Shown here piece after piece: positions 40,941 through 53,409 of a stretch of DNA of 64,000 nt. The translations under genes were made by a program, and so were the position numbers. The number at the start of each line of letters is the position of its first letter. Position 1 is the stretch's first letter. This DNA is from Carya illinoinensis. Taxonomy: Eukaryota; Streptophyta; Magnoliopsida; Fagales; Juglandaceae. The notes beneath the pieces were generated by a model. That model was not told where the DNA came from, did no database searches, and was given only the letters and a program-made list of their open reading frames with translations. The stretch spans positions 7,813,001 to 7,877,000 of the forward strand of contig NC_056767.1 of NCBI RefSeq assembly GCF_018687715.1, written 5' to 3'.

Positions 40941-43079
40941 ATGGCTCTTGCAGGGGGAAGAGGATTCCTTGTTCAGCCATGCATTTCTTCATCCTTTGTT
41001 TGTAAGAACATTATTAATAAGCCCTTATTTGGCGTAAAGAACACATTTTGGCCTGCTAGGTTAGGACCCACTTCACGTGTTACCCGAACCGTGGTTCGAG
41101 CTCAGCTGCGCCCTACATGGCTACCTGGGCTTGACCCTCCACCCTACCTTGATGGAAGGTGAGCCATTTCATGATAGTTTTCAGTTTTGTTGCTTCTTTA
41201 CTAGATGTTTGTTCGATTGGTTTAGTTGTTGTTGTTTCTTTCTCTGCCTTTAGTCTACCCGGAGATTATGGGTTTGACCCACTTGGGCTTGGAGAGGATC
41301 CGCAAAGCTTGAAATGGTATGTGCAGGCAGAGCTGGTTCATGCTCGCTTTGCCATGCTCGGAGTTGCTGGAATTCTTTTTACTGATGTGAGTAATTCCAA
41401 ATCTTCATCCCTTGTCATCAACATTAATTGTAAAAAGGGTCCTTATTTTTGTGGCCTAATGTACTCAATATTATAAAGGACAAAATGAGCTTTGCGGTTC
41501 AACCCAGAACTAGCCCATTCCACGTTATCATCTGAATTCTGAATAAAAATGGGTTATGAATCTGACTGTATGGATTGTAGTAGAAATCTTTCTTCCATGT
41601 GATCCAATAGATCTACTTTACAATAAAAATAATTTTACAATCTAACGTATTGTATCAAACCACATCAATTTGTGGGTTTACTTTTGTATAATCTTTTTGT
41701 AGCTGAAGTATTTCTCTTATTTGAAAAAGTTTTGCTACGTACAAGTAAAGTTGCGTACTAATCTGCGTACCAATACTAATTCCTTCATATTCAAAATTTA
41801 AATTAGCACTATTTTTAATAAATTCTATTTTTTGACCTATCACATTAGATTGGTGCACATATTAGTGCACAATTGTACTTGCAACTAGATTATTTTCTTT
41901 ATTCCAAACTTTGAGAAATTACCTTTTTGTTTGCATTGAGAGCAACATTATTAACCTTAAGGAACTAACTTGTGATTCTGGTCCTAATATAAAAGGACCA
42001 ATACATATTTTTTGGGTCTTCAAACAGTAGGAATAGATCGCTTAGATCGTGGGATTTAGAACATTTATTGTTGCTCGTGTGTGAGTTTTCTGAGTTAGGA
42101 CAAGAACTTTAGGCATTTAAGTTGGGATAGAAACTTTAGGAACTTCAAACTTATGCAAGTAATTCGATTTCAGTTCAAAACGTTCTGAGGCATTTAAACT
42201 TCTATCAGGTGGATTAATTTTTGTTGTCATTTTCTAATATATGTTATACTATTTTACAGTTACTGCGTGTGACAGGAATCATCAATCTACCACTTTGGTA
42301 CGATGCAGGTGCAGTAAAATTCAAGTTTGCCAACACAGAAACTCTGTTCATTGTCCAACTAATCTTGATGGGGTACAACCTCAACCAATATCAACCATTG
42401 AATTGATGAATTTCCTACATATTTTTTGCTTTCCTCTGTGGTAAAAACCTTGCTTAGTGATAAATGATAATCAAAGAATGTTTTTGCTGTTGTGTCCGTG
42501 ATGTTGCAAATCTTCTGCAACTATCTCCATGGTAATATTTACTTATTTTTCCTGCTGCTTTATTTTGCACAGCTTTGCTGAAACTAAGAGGTACATGGAT
42601 TTTGTTAGTCCCGGATCTCAAGCTGAGGGACCTTTTCTTGGGATGGAAGTAGCACTAGAAGGCTTAGAACCTGGGTAATTTTCCCAAGAAAATTGCAAAT
42701 TAGTATCTATGACAATCACTCCAAAAGCTAAAGTTCTGGTGCTTTTACCACACAGTTACCCTGGTGGTCCTTTGCTAAATCCTCTTGGCTTGGCTAAAGA
42801 CATAAAAAACGCCCAAGACTTGAAACTGAAAGAGATTAAAAATGGTTTGGCTTTTGCTCATTGTTTCTTATATATTGTCTTTTCTTTTTCTTGGGTCATT
42901 TCTTATTTTTTCTATGGCTTTTGTATTTCATTTCAGGACGTCTTGCAATGGTAGCCATGCTCGGATTCTTCGTGCAAGCTTATGTGACTCATGTAGGACC
43001 AATTGATAACCTTGTGGAACACCTCTCAAATCCTTGGCACACAACTATAATTCAGAACCTTTCTCACCCTGCCTCTTAA
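40941..43079 (+). CDS. LHCA5: Photosystem I chlorophyll a/b-binding protein LHCA5 (265 aa, 6 exons)
   Basis: Exons 40941-41158, 41254-41386, 42260-42372, 42573-42674, 42756-42844 and 42937-43079, in frame. Residues 1 to about 50 are a Ser/basic transit peptide. The mature part starts near [20 protein letters not shown]. Helix 1 has the chlorophyll ligand motif [11 protein letters not shown] (E99, H102, R104); helix 2 region is [10 protein letters not shown]...[13 protein letters not shown]; helix 3 has [16 protein letters not shown] (E215, N218, R220). The text [38 protein letters not shown] and the ending [14 protein letters not shown] are LHCA5 hallmarks, setting it apart from LHCA1-4. LHCA5 is a minor PSI antenna protein that, with LHCA6, links PSI to the chloroplast NDH complex for cyclic electron flow. 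An in-frame upstream ATG at 40719 exists, but the ATG at 40941 matches the family. Confidence 0.95.
41610..41725. repeat. MITE family B copy in LHCA5 intron 2
   Basis: TACTTTACAATAAAAATAATTTTACAATCTAACGTATTGTATC...CATCAATTTGTGG...TAATCTTTTTGTAGCTGAAGTA; matches the copies at 8277 and 59455. Confidence 0.5.
41728..41890. repeat. MITE family E copy in LHCA5 intron 2
   Basis: TACGTACAAGTAAAGTTGCGTACTAATC...TATTTTTAATAAATTCTATTTTTTGACC...GCACATATTAGTGCACAATTGTACTTGCAAC. Its relative is at 62095-62260. Confidence 0.5.
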
Positions 43080-44242
43080 AAATGTAAATCCGAATCCAAC
43101 TTGGTCTCCCAACATTGCAAATGTGCTCTGACAATGTATTTTTGTGGGAAATAGTTGGGCTGGTGAACCGTCTTAACAGTTTTCTTTAATTGTGCATGAA
43201 AAAATAATTAAATTTGTCCTATTTTGTGAATTATATAATATATATCTGTAATTATTTAAAATATTTTTAATGTTTTCTATCTTTAAACTACAACAGATGT
43301 AGTTGGAATACTATGTTTGTAGGAAGAATATAACTTCATATAGCTTCTCACGATGCCTTGGATGTAGTCTCATAAATTGTACGAACAAAAATTGTACAAC
43401 TTGAACTTAATTGTACAATTAAATTTTTTTTTGGATGTCGGGCTACCTTTCAAAGGCAGACCCTTCGGATCTATCCTCGCAAAGTAAACTCTGGTCTCGT
43501 GCATCGCATCCTCAAAAATTTCTCTACACAGAATTGATTAAATTATTGACTTTTCATCCGGAAGTGTAACCCCAAAATGATTGTTTACACCCATGAAGTA
43601 TTGAACCGACCTTGAAATGAGTGATACCCCAATACCAAAACTTTCACCACTAAGTAGGGCTGAGCACCGACGAATCGGAGTCGGTATTGGAGCCATCCGA
43701 CTCCGACTCCGATTTTATCGGAAGCCGAATTTGGCCTCCGACTCCGCCTCCGAAGGTGTTAGACTCCGCTCCGGCTCCGGCTCCGACTTGTCGGAGCGGA
43801 GTCGGTGAGAAATCCTCAAAAAACAAACCCAAACGACGGATTCGGCAATCGGCGCAGGGGGAGGGGAGGGAATCAAAACCAAAAAACGAAAATACAAATC
43901 AAAACCAAAACCAAATCCATAACAGAAAAGAGAAATCAAAGAGTGAGAGAGAGTGATTCGGCGCAGGGGGAGGGGAGGGAATCGGGGGGGAAGAGGGGGG
44001 GGCCGGGAAACCTAATAATAAGGTTTTGAGATGAGAGGTGAGAGAGATCGGGATGAGAGGTGAGAGGTGAGAGAGGCAGAGAATCGGGGAGGGGAGGGAA
44101 TCGGGGGGGAGAGAGAATCTGAGATGAGAGGTGAGAGAGGCAGAGAGGGATTCGCTGCATTCGCATTCGGCGCAGGGGGACTCGAAGGGATCGGGGGGGA
44201 AGAAGAGAAAAGGGGGGGGGGGCAAAAAGACCTAATAGCAAA

Positions 44243-44297
44243 CACTGAAACGGCGCCGTTTGGGGCTATTTTCACCCCAAACGGCGCCGTTTCAGTG
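44243..44297. repeat. 55-bp inverted repeat with AAACGGCGCCGTTT arms
   Basis: Arms of 23 bp (CACTGAAACGGCGCCGTTTG... and its exact reverse complement) around a 9-base loop CTATTTTCA. Each arm is itself a palindrome, so several folded forms are possible. Confidence 0.9.
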
Positions 44298-44320
44298 ACA
44301 GAAATCTGAAAAAAAATAAA

Positions 44321-44354
44321 GGGTTGCGTGAAACGGCGCCGTTTCACGCAACCC
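44321..44354. repeat. 34-bp perfect palindrome centred on GGCGCC
   Basis: GGGTTGCGTGAAACGGC followed by its exact reverse complement with no loop. A third AACGGCGCCGTTT copy follows at 44365-44377. Confidence 0.9.
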
Positions 44355-44694
44355 AGTTTCCAATAACGGCGCCGTTTAAGACTTTCTACTTCTAAATTCT
44401 ACTTCTAAACAATAAAAATAAATTAATAAATAATAAGTGAGTAAAAATATATTTTAAGTTAGTAAAAATAAAATTAAGTAACAATTTAATGTGTATTATT
44501 TAATTAACTCACTAAAAAAATCACTAGTTAATTATTACTTTATTAATTATTACTAACTTAGAGAGTTATATATTAGAAATTTGACAAATTTTTTTTATTG
44601 TTGTTATATCCAAGGGAATATATTTAATAATTATGTAATTATATTGTGATATTAATTTAATATATATTAACTAATAGTATACTATTATATATTA

Positions 44695-45540
44695 TATAAA
44701 TATAGTTAATTAGTAAGTTAATATATAACTATATATATTATAGTATATAAGTATAACTATATATATTATATAAGTATAGTTAATTAGTAAGTTAATATAT
44801 AACTATATATATTATAGTATATAAGTATAACTATATATATTATATAAATATAGTTAATTAGTAAGTTAATATATAACTATATATATTATATTATATAAGT
44901 ACTCCTCCAATATCTTATATAAATATAGTTAATTAGTAAGTTAATATATAACTATATATATTATAGTATATAAGTACTCCTCCAATATATTATATAAGTA
45001 TAGTTAATTACTAAGTTAATATATAACTATATATATTATATTATATAAGTATAACTATATATATTATATAAGTATAGTTAATTAGTAAGTTAATGAATAA
45101 CTATATATATTATAGTATATAAGTATAACTATATATATTATATAAGTATAGTTAATTAGTAAGTTAATATATAACTATATATATTATATTATATAAGTAC
45201 TCCTCCAATATATTATATAAATATAGTTAATTAGTAAGTTAATATATAACTATATATATTATATTATATAAGTACTCCTCCAATATATTATATAAATATA
45301 GTTAATTAGTAAGTTAATATATAACTATATATATTATAGTATATAAGTACTCCTCCAATATATTATATAAGTATAGTTAATTACTAAGCTAATATATAAC
45401 TATATATATTATATTATATAAGTATAACTATATATATTATATAAGTATAGTTAATTAGTAAGTTAATATATAACTATATATATATTATATTATATAAGTA
45501 TAACTATATATATTATATAAGTATAGTTAATTACTATACA
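44695..45540. repeat. 74-75-bp AT-rich tandem array, 12 units
   Basis: The marker GTTAATTAGTAAG or its variant GTTAATTACTA starts at 44705, 44779, 44853, 44928, 45003, 45077, 45151, 45226, 45301, 45376, 45450 and 45526, i.e. every 74-76 bp. Two unit types alternate: one with GTATAACTATATATATTATA (74 bp) and one with GTACTCCTCCAATATATTAT (75 bp). Confidence 0.9.
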
Positions 45541-46946
45541 TAGTATAGTAACTATATACTATACAAGCCCTTAATATATATAGTATATATATAACTATAT
45601 ATTATATATTGACTTATAGTAAACTAGTAATGTAAAATATAAAATAAGCTATAGTAACTTATATAGTAACTTATAGTAAATTAGTAATGTAAATTAACTA
45701 TATAAGGTATAGTAATTAGTAACTTATAGTGTAACTAATAACTATATTAACTTATAGTAACTTACTAACTTATAGTAAATTAGTAATGTAAATTAACTTA
45801 TAGTAACTATATTAACTTATATTATTCATTATAATGTTTATAGATTATTATTTATTAGATGTTAATATATTGATAACAAATATTTTTATAAAATATGCAC
45901 AATATCAGAGTCGGAGTCGGAGTAGAAGTCGGAGTCGGAGTCGGATTGGAAGTCGGAGTCGGAGTCGGATTGTAAGTCGGAGTCGGAGTCGGATCGGATC
46001 GGAGTCGGGACACCTCTACCTCCGACTCCGACTCCGACTCCGACTTCCAGGGGGAAAAAAACTCCGACTCCGACTCCGACTTGTCGGAGTCGGAGCGGAG
46101 TCGGAGCGGAGCCGGAGCGGAGTCGGAGTCGGAGTCGGATTTTCGGATTTCTGCTCAGCCCTACCACTAAGGCCAACCCCTTGGGGTTCAATTAAACTAA
46201 ATTATATATATAATAATTAAAAAAATTAAAATTAAATTCTCTCTCTACAAGTTGAAGAATAGTAAACCTGAATAGCAAATGACCTTTAAGCTTCCAAGAT
46301 TTATCAATTGAAAGTCACAATTGAGTTTAAATCTAATTATATATTGCAATAGATTTGGAGTACTTTTACCATCTCTATCCATTTTGTTTCCCACTGAATG
46401 AAAAACATCAAAACTCTTTAATGTATTTAAAATAAGCAGAAAGTAACATCAGTTTATCTTTTCAATCCATAAGAAAAATATACAAAACCATTTAAATAAG
46501 AAAAATACAATCACGCCTTCTTAGAGAACTCATAAGGGTAGCTCACAAAACGCTCGTACTCTTTCTTACACCTCTTTACAGGAGTTGATTCTTGGGCATG
46601 GCAAACTTATACATCACATTAAAGCAATGAAAATGTCTTTCCCCATCAAAAAAGCAACAAAACAGACTTATTACATCCTCCAAATTCCCCAGCCATATCA
46701 TCCTTTTGGCAAGTACAAATATAATCGAATCTGACTTATAAATACATAAAAAATCCCCAACATGTACATGTCTTCTTCTTCTTCTTCTTTTTATCTTAAA
46801 TATTATTACCATAATTATATTTTACTAGCTTTCCATCATACCAAGTCTAGGGATCACTGTGAGAGAAACGGCAAAGCAAAAAAGAAATGGTATGCTAATG
46901 CCCACAAAAGCAAAGACTACACTTACATACTGTTTTCAGAGACGAA

Positions 46947-49900
46947 TTATGTTGGCTTGGGTGTGCGTGACTTATTTCTGGCCAAAAACATAAGAATCCG
47001 TGGAAACAGTGGTTTCTTCTTTCTCCTTCCAACCCTCCCTTCTGTGAATAACTCACTTTCAGAGTTATACCCAAGCATTTGTGCCTGTGGGCTAGATGCA
47101 CCATGAGTAGGGAGTACGGCATCAGGTGCCAGCTCAAAATTGTGTGATTCTTTTATCCCCTCGAAACTTTTCCTCGGGCTTTTAACGGGATTTACTACTT
47201 GAGCAGACTCGCTAGCCTTCCGTCTCTGTTCATGTTCAGCCCTCCATTTTCTTAACTCCTGTTCTACACCTAACTTCCCTTCCTTGGCCCTCTCAGCCTT
47301 GTCCATAGCAGATCTCAGTGCTTCCTTTCGAGCAGCCATCTCCTCATTCACTTGTTTTAACCTTTCTAAGCTTTGTAACTCAGATTCCTTGGCTGCTTCA
47401 ATTTGGGAAATTGCAGTTGCCACCCTCACGTTGGCCTGCTCCTCTGCCTCATGGGCACATTTGCTGAGCTCATAGTACTCTTCAAGAGAAAGCGTTACAT
47501 TCCTAGGTGAATCAACATCATTGGTGCTTCTAGCTGATTCACTCTCTTCTAGTGCTTTTACTGCTGCTATGGCCAGCTTCTCTGAAGCCTTGGCAGCTTC
47601 TATCTCCTTTTGAGCTGCAAGTAATCTACTCTCCACAGTACTTGCTCCAGCCTTTGCTTGTTCAGCTTCTTCCTCTGCCTTGCGCAGCTCCTCGCGAGCA
47701 GCTTGAGCAAGTGACTTGGCCTGATCAGCCTCTTGGGCTGCTTGCTGTAATTGTTTGGGCAACTCCACCATCTTTTCTCTAGCTTCTTTCTCCTTCATCT
47801 GAACTAGAGCTATTTCAGACCTCGTCTTGTCTAGCTCAGCTTCAAGAGATGCAACTGCAACTGATGCCATTCCTTCTCTTTGCCTAATGGTGGCAAGAGT
47901 GGATTTCTCTGTTTCAAGCTCCGACTTCAATGATGTAGCAGCCACCTTCAAGCAATTTACTTCTTTATTTGCTTTCTCTATGTTGATCTTCACTTCATCA
48001 AGTTCTTTCTTTGCAGAAGCAACTGCTGCTCGTATATTACTATGAGTTTTATTTCCTGGTTCCTCTAGCTCACTATGTGAGTGTAGCTCAGCATAGTGAG
48101 CAACATCACTGTGTGTGTGTCCTTCGTCAGTTTCCTCCTTCAATTTTGATTCCATATAAGATGCTAGTTCAGCTTTCAAATCAAGTAGCAAGGCTGAGGC
48201 AGTGTCAAGTTTTGACTTGAGTTCTTTTGCTGATAAAATTTGCTGATTAAGTCTCTGAAGCTCCTCTTCTGCCTGCTTTAACTCCTTCTCCCAGTAGAGA
48301 GAATCCTGCTCTCTGGCCATGGCTGCTCCTATTCTTTGTTCCTCTGCTTCCAAATGGGCCACATGTGCAGACTCTAATGATTCCTTTGTGGCGATAAGCT
48401 CAATAGTCAGTTCTTCCATGGTCTTCTCAACTTCCTTTGATGCGGCAACAGCCTCCTCAGCTTTCTTCACTGCTACGTCTCTATCAGCCACCAAAGAAGC
48501 ATATTCCTTATGCAGTGCTTTCAACTCTTCTTTTACAGATTTTAGCTCCACAATTGCAGTTGTATGCCTGGCTTTAGCCACTTCAAGCTGTGCCTTGGCT
48601 GCAACACTGGCCTCATCAGCAATTCCTTGCTCCATCTCTTTCACCCTGAGCATGGCAAGTTCCGAGTCTTGTTTTGCCTGATGCTCCTCTGTTTGTGCCC
48701 TCTCAAGGTTGAGCTTCAGTTCTTCTATGAGTCTCTTAGTGCTGTCCAACTCCCTTAGCACTTGCACTTTTGCCTCCTCAGCTATCTCTGATCGCCTCTT
48801 ATGATCAGGAATCTTCTCCTGTACTTTCTCAAGTTCTTGTTCTACATGTTTGCGCCTCTGCACAGCCAGAGAAACATTTATTTACAGCAAAACATAGCAC
48901 AGGCTTCACTTGGAGGCAAAATCCACAATGCAATAAAATCTTCACAAGCAAATCAGAAAAAATCTAATGAAGAAAACATCATGTATTCCAGGAAAATGTT
49001 CAAAAAACAAATTGTCAGGAGAAAAACCAGAAGCAGCAGCAAGCAGCAAATCAGAAATGAGAGCTTTTCCTAATCAAACTGAAAAAAGCTTACATAATAT
49101 AGAAACTTCAACGTTAAATAAAATTGTTCTACAAACATTAAAAGAAACTTGCGCAGTCTTATTAAATGTAAAAGCAATTGCTCTCAGGCTATATAAAATT
49201 TGACATCAAAATTTTCAATCAGGTATCTCTAAGGGAGATTGACTTGCATTTCCTCTACCATAGATACTGAAATGGCACCAGCAATAAAACCTCCTGCAAT
49301 TGCCACTACAAAATTATTCCAACTGCGTTTGCCACTTGCCATAACCATGAAAACCACATCAAGAAATCAAATACTTTTTCCAAATGCACCATCGACTGTA
49401 TAATAATCTCCGAAAATACTTTGGGTATGACTTTGTAGCAACATAAACAAAACATGGTAAGTAAGAGGCCAATCATAAAACAAAGCTCAAGCAAGTTGGT
49501 GCTTAAAGGGTGTCATCATATTTAACACTCAGAAGATTAACTAACTACACAATGGATATACCTCCACAGTTTGGATTCTATGGGCTTTCCAATCAACAAT
49601 TCCTCCAAATTTGGAAACAGCTTCTTTGACAGATTCAAAAGGTGCCGTTGTATCAATATTGCCTCTGTTTACATCTACCTGTTTAACATATTCAGAAGGA
49701 ACAATTGTTGCTGGTTTCTTAATGGCAGTATCAGCAACCTTTGCATTGGGAAGAAGCTCATCGGATGCTGCTGCATGATCCACATTTTCAGATTCCCTTA
49801 CCTTGGGAGAGGAATGCTCTTCAGATACTTCATGGTCCTGATTTTCAGATTTCCTTACCTCAGGAGAGAGAGCAGAAGCCAAATTCACATCACCCACTTG

Positions 49901-50257
49901 AATATGAGCAGTGTCAATAGAAGAACCATCTTGAGCTTTCTGCTCATCAGGAGAATCTATTATCCCTCCACTTGTAGAATCTTCTGTCACTTTAGCCCCT
50001 TGGTCTGTCTCCATTTTATCAGTTTTATCTGTTAAGCTTGAAGCTGAAGTGTCTGCTGGAGTTGGCCGATTTTGTCCCAGAGTTGGAACATCAGATGTAT
50101 CTTGTTCAGTTTCTGCAGACTGACTGTTGGCTTCTGCTTTTCCATTGGTAACTGGATTAGCTTCAACATGAGAATGACAAACATCCTGTGAAGGTGAGGA
50201 CTGTAGAGGCATCTCTTGAGCAGTTTTCACATCATGAGGAGGCTTCACTTCATCCAT
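46947..50257 (-). CDS. WEB1: WEB1-type protein (weak chloroplast movement under blue light 1), 868 aa
   Basis: Coding exons on the - strand are 49562-50257 (232 codons) and 46947-48857 (637 codons with stop), joined in phase 0. Residues 1 to about 195 are acidic, Ser/Thr-rich and low in conservation. The family signature [27 protein letters not shown] lies at about 203-229. From about residue 236 ([48 protein letters not shown]) to about 790 it is almost continuous coiled coil rich in A/E/K/Q. The tail ends [18 protein letters not shown], a family-like basic/hydrophobic end. WEB1 pairs with PMI2 and regulates the speed of chloroplast photorelocation through chloroplast actin filaments. Length is near the Arabidopsis 807 aa. 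The first ATG sits 2 nt after a splice acceptor, so upstream exons are leader only. Could be a WEB1-like paralogue. Confidence 0.92.
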
Positions 50258-50259
50258 AC

Positions 50260-52430
50260 CTAGAAAGTGTAAGGAAAGTTGAAAGGGTATCTGACATCCA
50301 CATAAACAGAAATCAAATTAGCAAATATGAGCATATAAATTATTACAAGAAATTCATCACCTAGTTCATGGAATTCTTGAAAGTATATATCTTGGACATA
50401 TATGGCCACAGATGGAGCTAAAAGAATATTTAGCTAAAACAACTAAGTGGCTAGGGTTATTGGAGGATGAAACTCCTTAAATGGCAAGTTGATGAATTCA
50501 AATTTCAGTTAGATGGCCATAAGGTTGATTTGTTTCTCTCTCTCTCTCTCTCTCTGCATTTATCATTCCTCATCATAGAGAACGTGTTTTGAAAATACTT
50601 CATCATCATATATGTCAAGCTGGGGAAATTCGGAATGGGATATAAGTTGCATCCAAGTACGTTGAAAATTGACATTGTTTACTGATCAGTTAAGGAAGTC
50701 AAGGCTAGCAGAAATCATATTGAAATTTTTTTAAAAAAATGTGAGGCAAAGAGAGATCAGAAAGAAACTGAAGCAGGGTTGAGGTCAGGAAACACGTAAT
50801 GGGAGATAGGTCCTCAAAAATGATTTAAAATGGGATTCCAACTGGTAACCAGAGTAGAGTGAATTAGACAAAAATCAAAGGCAAATATTAGAAAATAAAT
50901 GGGCAGAGGGTGAAGAGCAACATTGCAATTCATAAAAAAAGATATTGAGGAATTGTCAATACATAAAATCATAATTATTGACCCAGGCCTTTAGATAGCT
51001 GGTTACCATTTCTACATCATAAATACCAAACAATTCAAATAAACATTTAACATGATTAATGAAACTTTCATTCTCACAAATACATAAAAGCTAATAAAAA
51101 GATACATAGCAATTAGAGAACAAGTAAGCAACAGGGGAAAAAAAATACTTTCATTACTGCTCTTTGAAATATGGTCTAGGGTAAAGGCCGTGTGTGCTGC
51201 CTATCAGCTTCCTGAATTTGTTACTGGATGAATAAAATTGAATTTTCTGGGATTCATAGACACTTTAATAATATCACAAATATTTCTAGCAGTCCAACCA
51301 GAGGAGATAGCATTTCAATCACGCAAGTATTAGATGCTTCTATTACATGCATAAATTTGTTTGAGCAACTCCTTGTCACATGCAATTGCATATCAACTAG
51401 ACAACTAGTACCTTGAAAGGCCAAATAAAATGTAATTATACTTTCTCCTTTCCAAGGAAAGGTTAGCTGCTATAACCATTAAAGTAATGTTGAGATGAAA
51501 GATCCTTTCTAAATTTTTATAACTGTACCAGCTTAGAAAGAGCATAAAATTTTCCAAATTTTGCATTCTATCTTTGGAATTTATTAACCATCCTACCATA
51601 AAATAAAAACATCAAAAAGGATTCCTCAAATACGTCTGTGTACATCTCATTGATTACGTCAAGCTTTTCAAATGCAGTGATTCCCGCAAATTATATATAA
51701 ATCTCATAGGAACAACAATCAACCTTACCCTGAACCATATCCTATAAACTTCCAACCGAAATCAAAGAATTAGAGGACAATTCTAAGGAGAAGTGTTTTT
51801 AAATTTGTCAAACACCCACAAACTACTGATTTGCCTTTATATAAACAATATATATAAGCATGTACAAATAAAGAGAGAAAAAAAAATCAAAATTCCTAAA
51901 AAAATTGGACTAATATTTATCCCATTTTATCATGTACACGTGAAGTTATTATTTCAACTTCAACGCTCTTTACGAACATTGTTTGGAAACAGCGAAAAAA
52001 AAAAAGTGGAAGGAAAATCCCCCAACCAAAACCGAGCATACATAGAAAATTCATTTCAAAAGCACGCTTGGAACATGCATATAAATCAGAAGTTCAAACA
52101 AACCAGAAAACTGCATCACTAGCCGGCAAAAAACACGAACTTACCTGCGGAATTCCACAAACAGAAATCCTATCCAATCCGACGCCGGAACTTCAGCTTC
52201 CCAAGCACCAATCAAGATTTTTAAGCACTAAACGTTGAAGATTAATCAAAATTAAGCTAATTGCAGAGTAAAGACGCTGAATTTAAACCGTTAATAACTG
52301 AGAAAAAAAAAAAAGATAAAAGATAAAATAAAAAGAAAAAGCAGACGGAAAAAGAAGAAGAAAAAAAAGGGTACCTTGAGAGATGAGAAAAAGAAATGGA
52401 GAAGTGAAACCGAATGGACGATGAAGAAGA
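50260..52430 (-). other. WEB1 5' leader with introns (inferred)
   Basis: A TAG acceptor precedes the first coding exon at 50259. Donor sites on the - strand at 52144 (GCAG/GTAAGTTCG) and 52374 (CAAG/GTACCC) mark two possible leader exons, about 52145-52256 and 52375-52430. Either both are spliced or they are alternative first exons. A (CT)n run is at 50534-50556. Confidence 0.45.
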
Positions 52431-52455
52431 TAAGTATATGAATGAATGAAGACTA

Positions 52456-52464
52456 TTTTATATA
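52456..52464 (-). promoter_or_regulatory. Putative TATA box of WEB1-type gene
   Basis: TATATAAAA on the - strand, about 30 bp before the inferred first leader exon. Confidence 0.45.
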
Positions 52465-52739
52465 ATTAGCATATACAGCTGAAAAATTAAGGTGGGATTT
52501 TTTGCAGCTAAAAATAGGAATGCAATTGCAGGAGCCCATAATCCATTACCAACTCCCTGCAAAAAATCATCAGCTCGCAAAAAATAATCATCTCTCTCTC
52601 TCTTTAATAATATTATTATTATTATTTGAAAAGGAAAGGAAGAGCAAAACAACGAAAGAGAAAAGAAAGTTTTGCTTTTTATATTCACCCTGTCACTGTT
52701 GTTCTTACCTTGACAGATGAAGCTTTGTAGGTTTTGTTT

Positions 52740-52930
52740 TTAATAAAAATTAGTTATTTATTAAGGAATAATGTTGTATATAATGATGAAGTATAGAAAT
52801 ATCATATAGTTGTTTTTAAAAAATTAAAATTTATTATTAAAAAATTATTATTATTTTCATATAAATTTCATATGTATTTATTTTTTTAAAATAATTACGT
52901 AGTGTTTATACATTCATAACTACAAATATT
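52740..52930. repeat. AT-rich MITE, family D copy
   Basis: GTTGTATATAATGATGAAGTATAGAAATATCATATAG...TATTATTAAAAAATTATT...TAATTACGTAGTGTTTATACATTC; inverted-repeat design shared with 54370. Confidence 0.45.
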
Positions 52931-53409
52931 AATTTTCTTTATTGAGAAGTGTTACAATTTATTAAATCTATTCTACAACTTAACCTATCACAATTATATC
53001 AGTTCGTTAAATTATTTTTATAAAAAAAATTTATGACTATTTTTTTATTTGTTTTAAAAAAATAAAAAAATAATACTTATGTTTGAAAAACTCCATAAAA
53101 AATAATAAATATGAAAAATATTTTGTTCATAAAATTATTTCATAAAATAAAGTTTAAAACTTTATATAAATTGTTATAGTACATTAGATTGAAAATTTAC
53201 TATGAAGTAAATTTAAAGTGTCATATTTAAAGACATCTGCTTATGAAATTTATTTTTATGAAATCTATTTATGAACCTAATATTTTTCAATAAATATCAT
53301 ATGACCCACTCTATATATAGATCTCTCATTAAATACAAAAATAAACCAAATCTTGTCTTCTTATAAGGGTTCAAATTTAATGTACAAAATCCTATCTAAA
53401 TAAACTAAT

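Larger units (their letters stand above)
43655..46163. mobile_element. Composite non-autonomous hAT-type element, 2,509 bp, 8-bp TSD
   Basis: Ends are TAGGGCTGAGCA on the left and TGCTCAGCCCTA on the right (12-bp perfect TIR), flanked by the perfect 8-bp duplication CCACTAAG (43647-43654 and 46164-46171), the hAT signature. Within it, in order: GGAGTC/GACTCC hexamer arrays (43675-43805), a GA/GGGA-rich stretch (43850-44220), AAACGGCGCCGTTT palindromes (44243-44380), an AT-rich region, a 74-75-bp tandem array (44695-45540), and a second GGAGTC array (45908-46140). No transposase frame. Open frames inside are by-products of the repeats. The subterminal hexamers may be transposase-binding sites (inference). 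Confidence 0.85.

Noticed and set aside
43617..44347. Many overlapping long frames on both strands
   Set aside because: They come from the hexamer and GGGA-rich repeats within the hAT element; no protein family resemblance.
45834..46220. 128-codon frame of Ser-Arg repeats resembling an SR protein
   Set aside because: The (SR)n string is the translation of the GGAGTC hexamer array; opposite frames give (SD)n. Not an SR splicing factor.
47284..48758. Several plus-strand frames of 60-120 codons
   Set aside because: They are shadows of the long coiled-coil exon of the WEB1-type gene on the other strand.
49571..50035. 154-codon plus-strand frame
   Set aside because: Antisense to the first coding exon of the WEB1-type gene; no domain.
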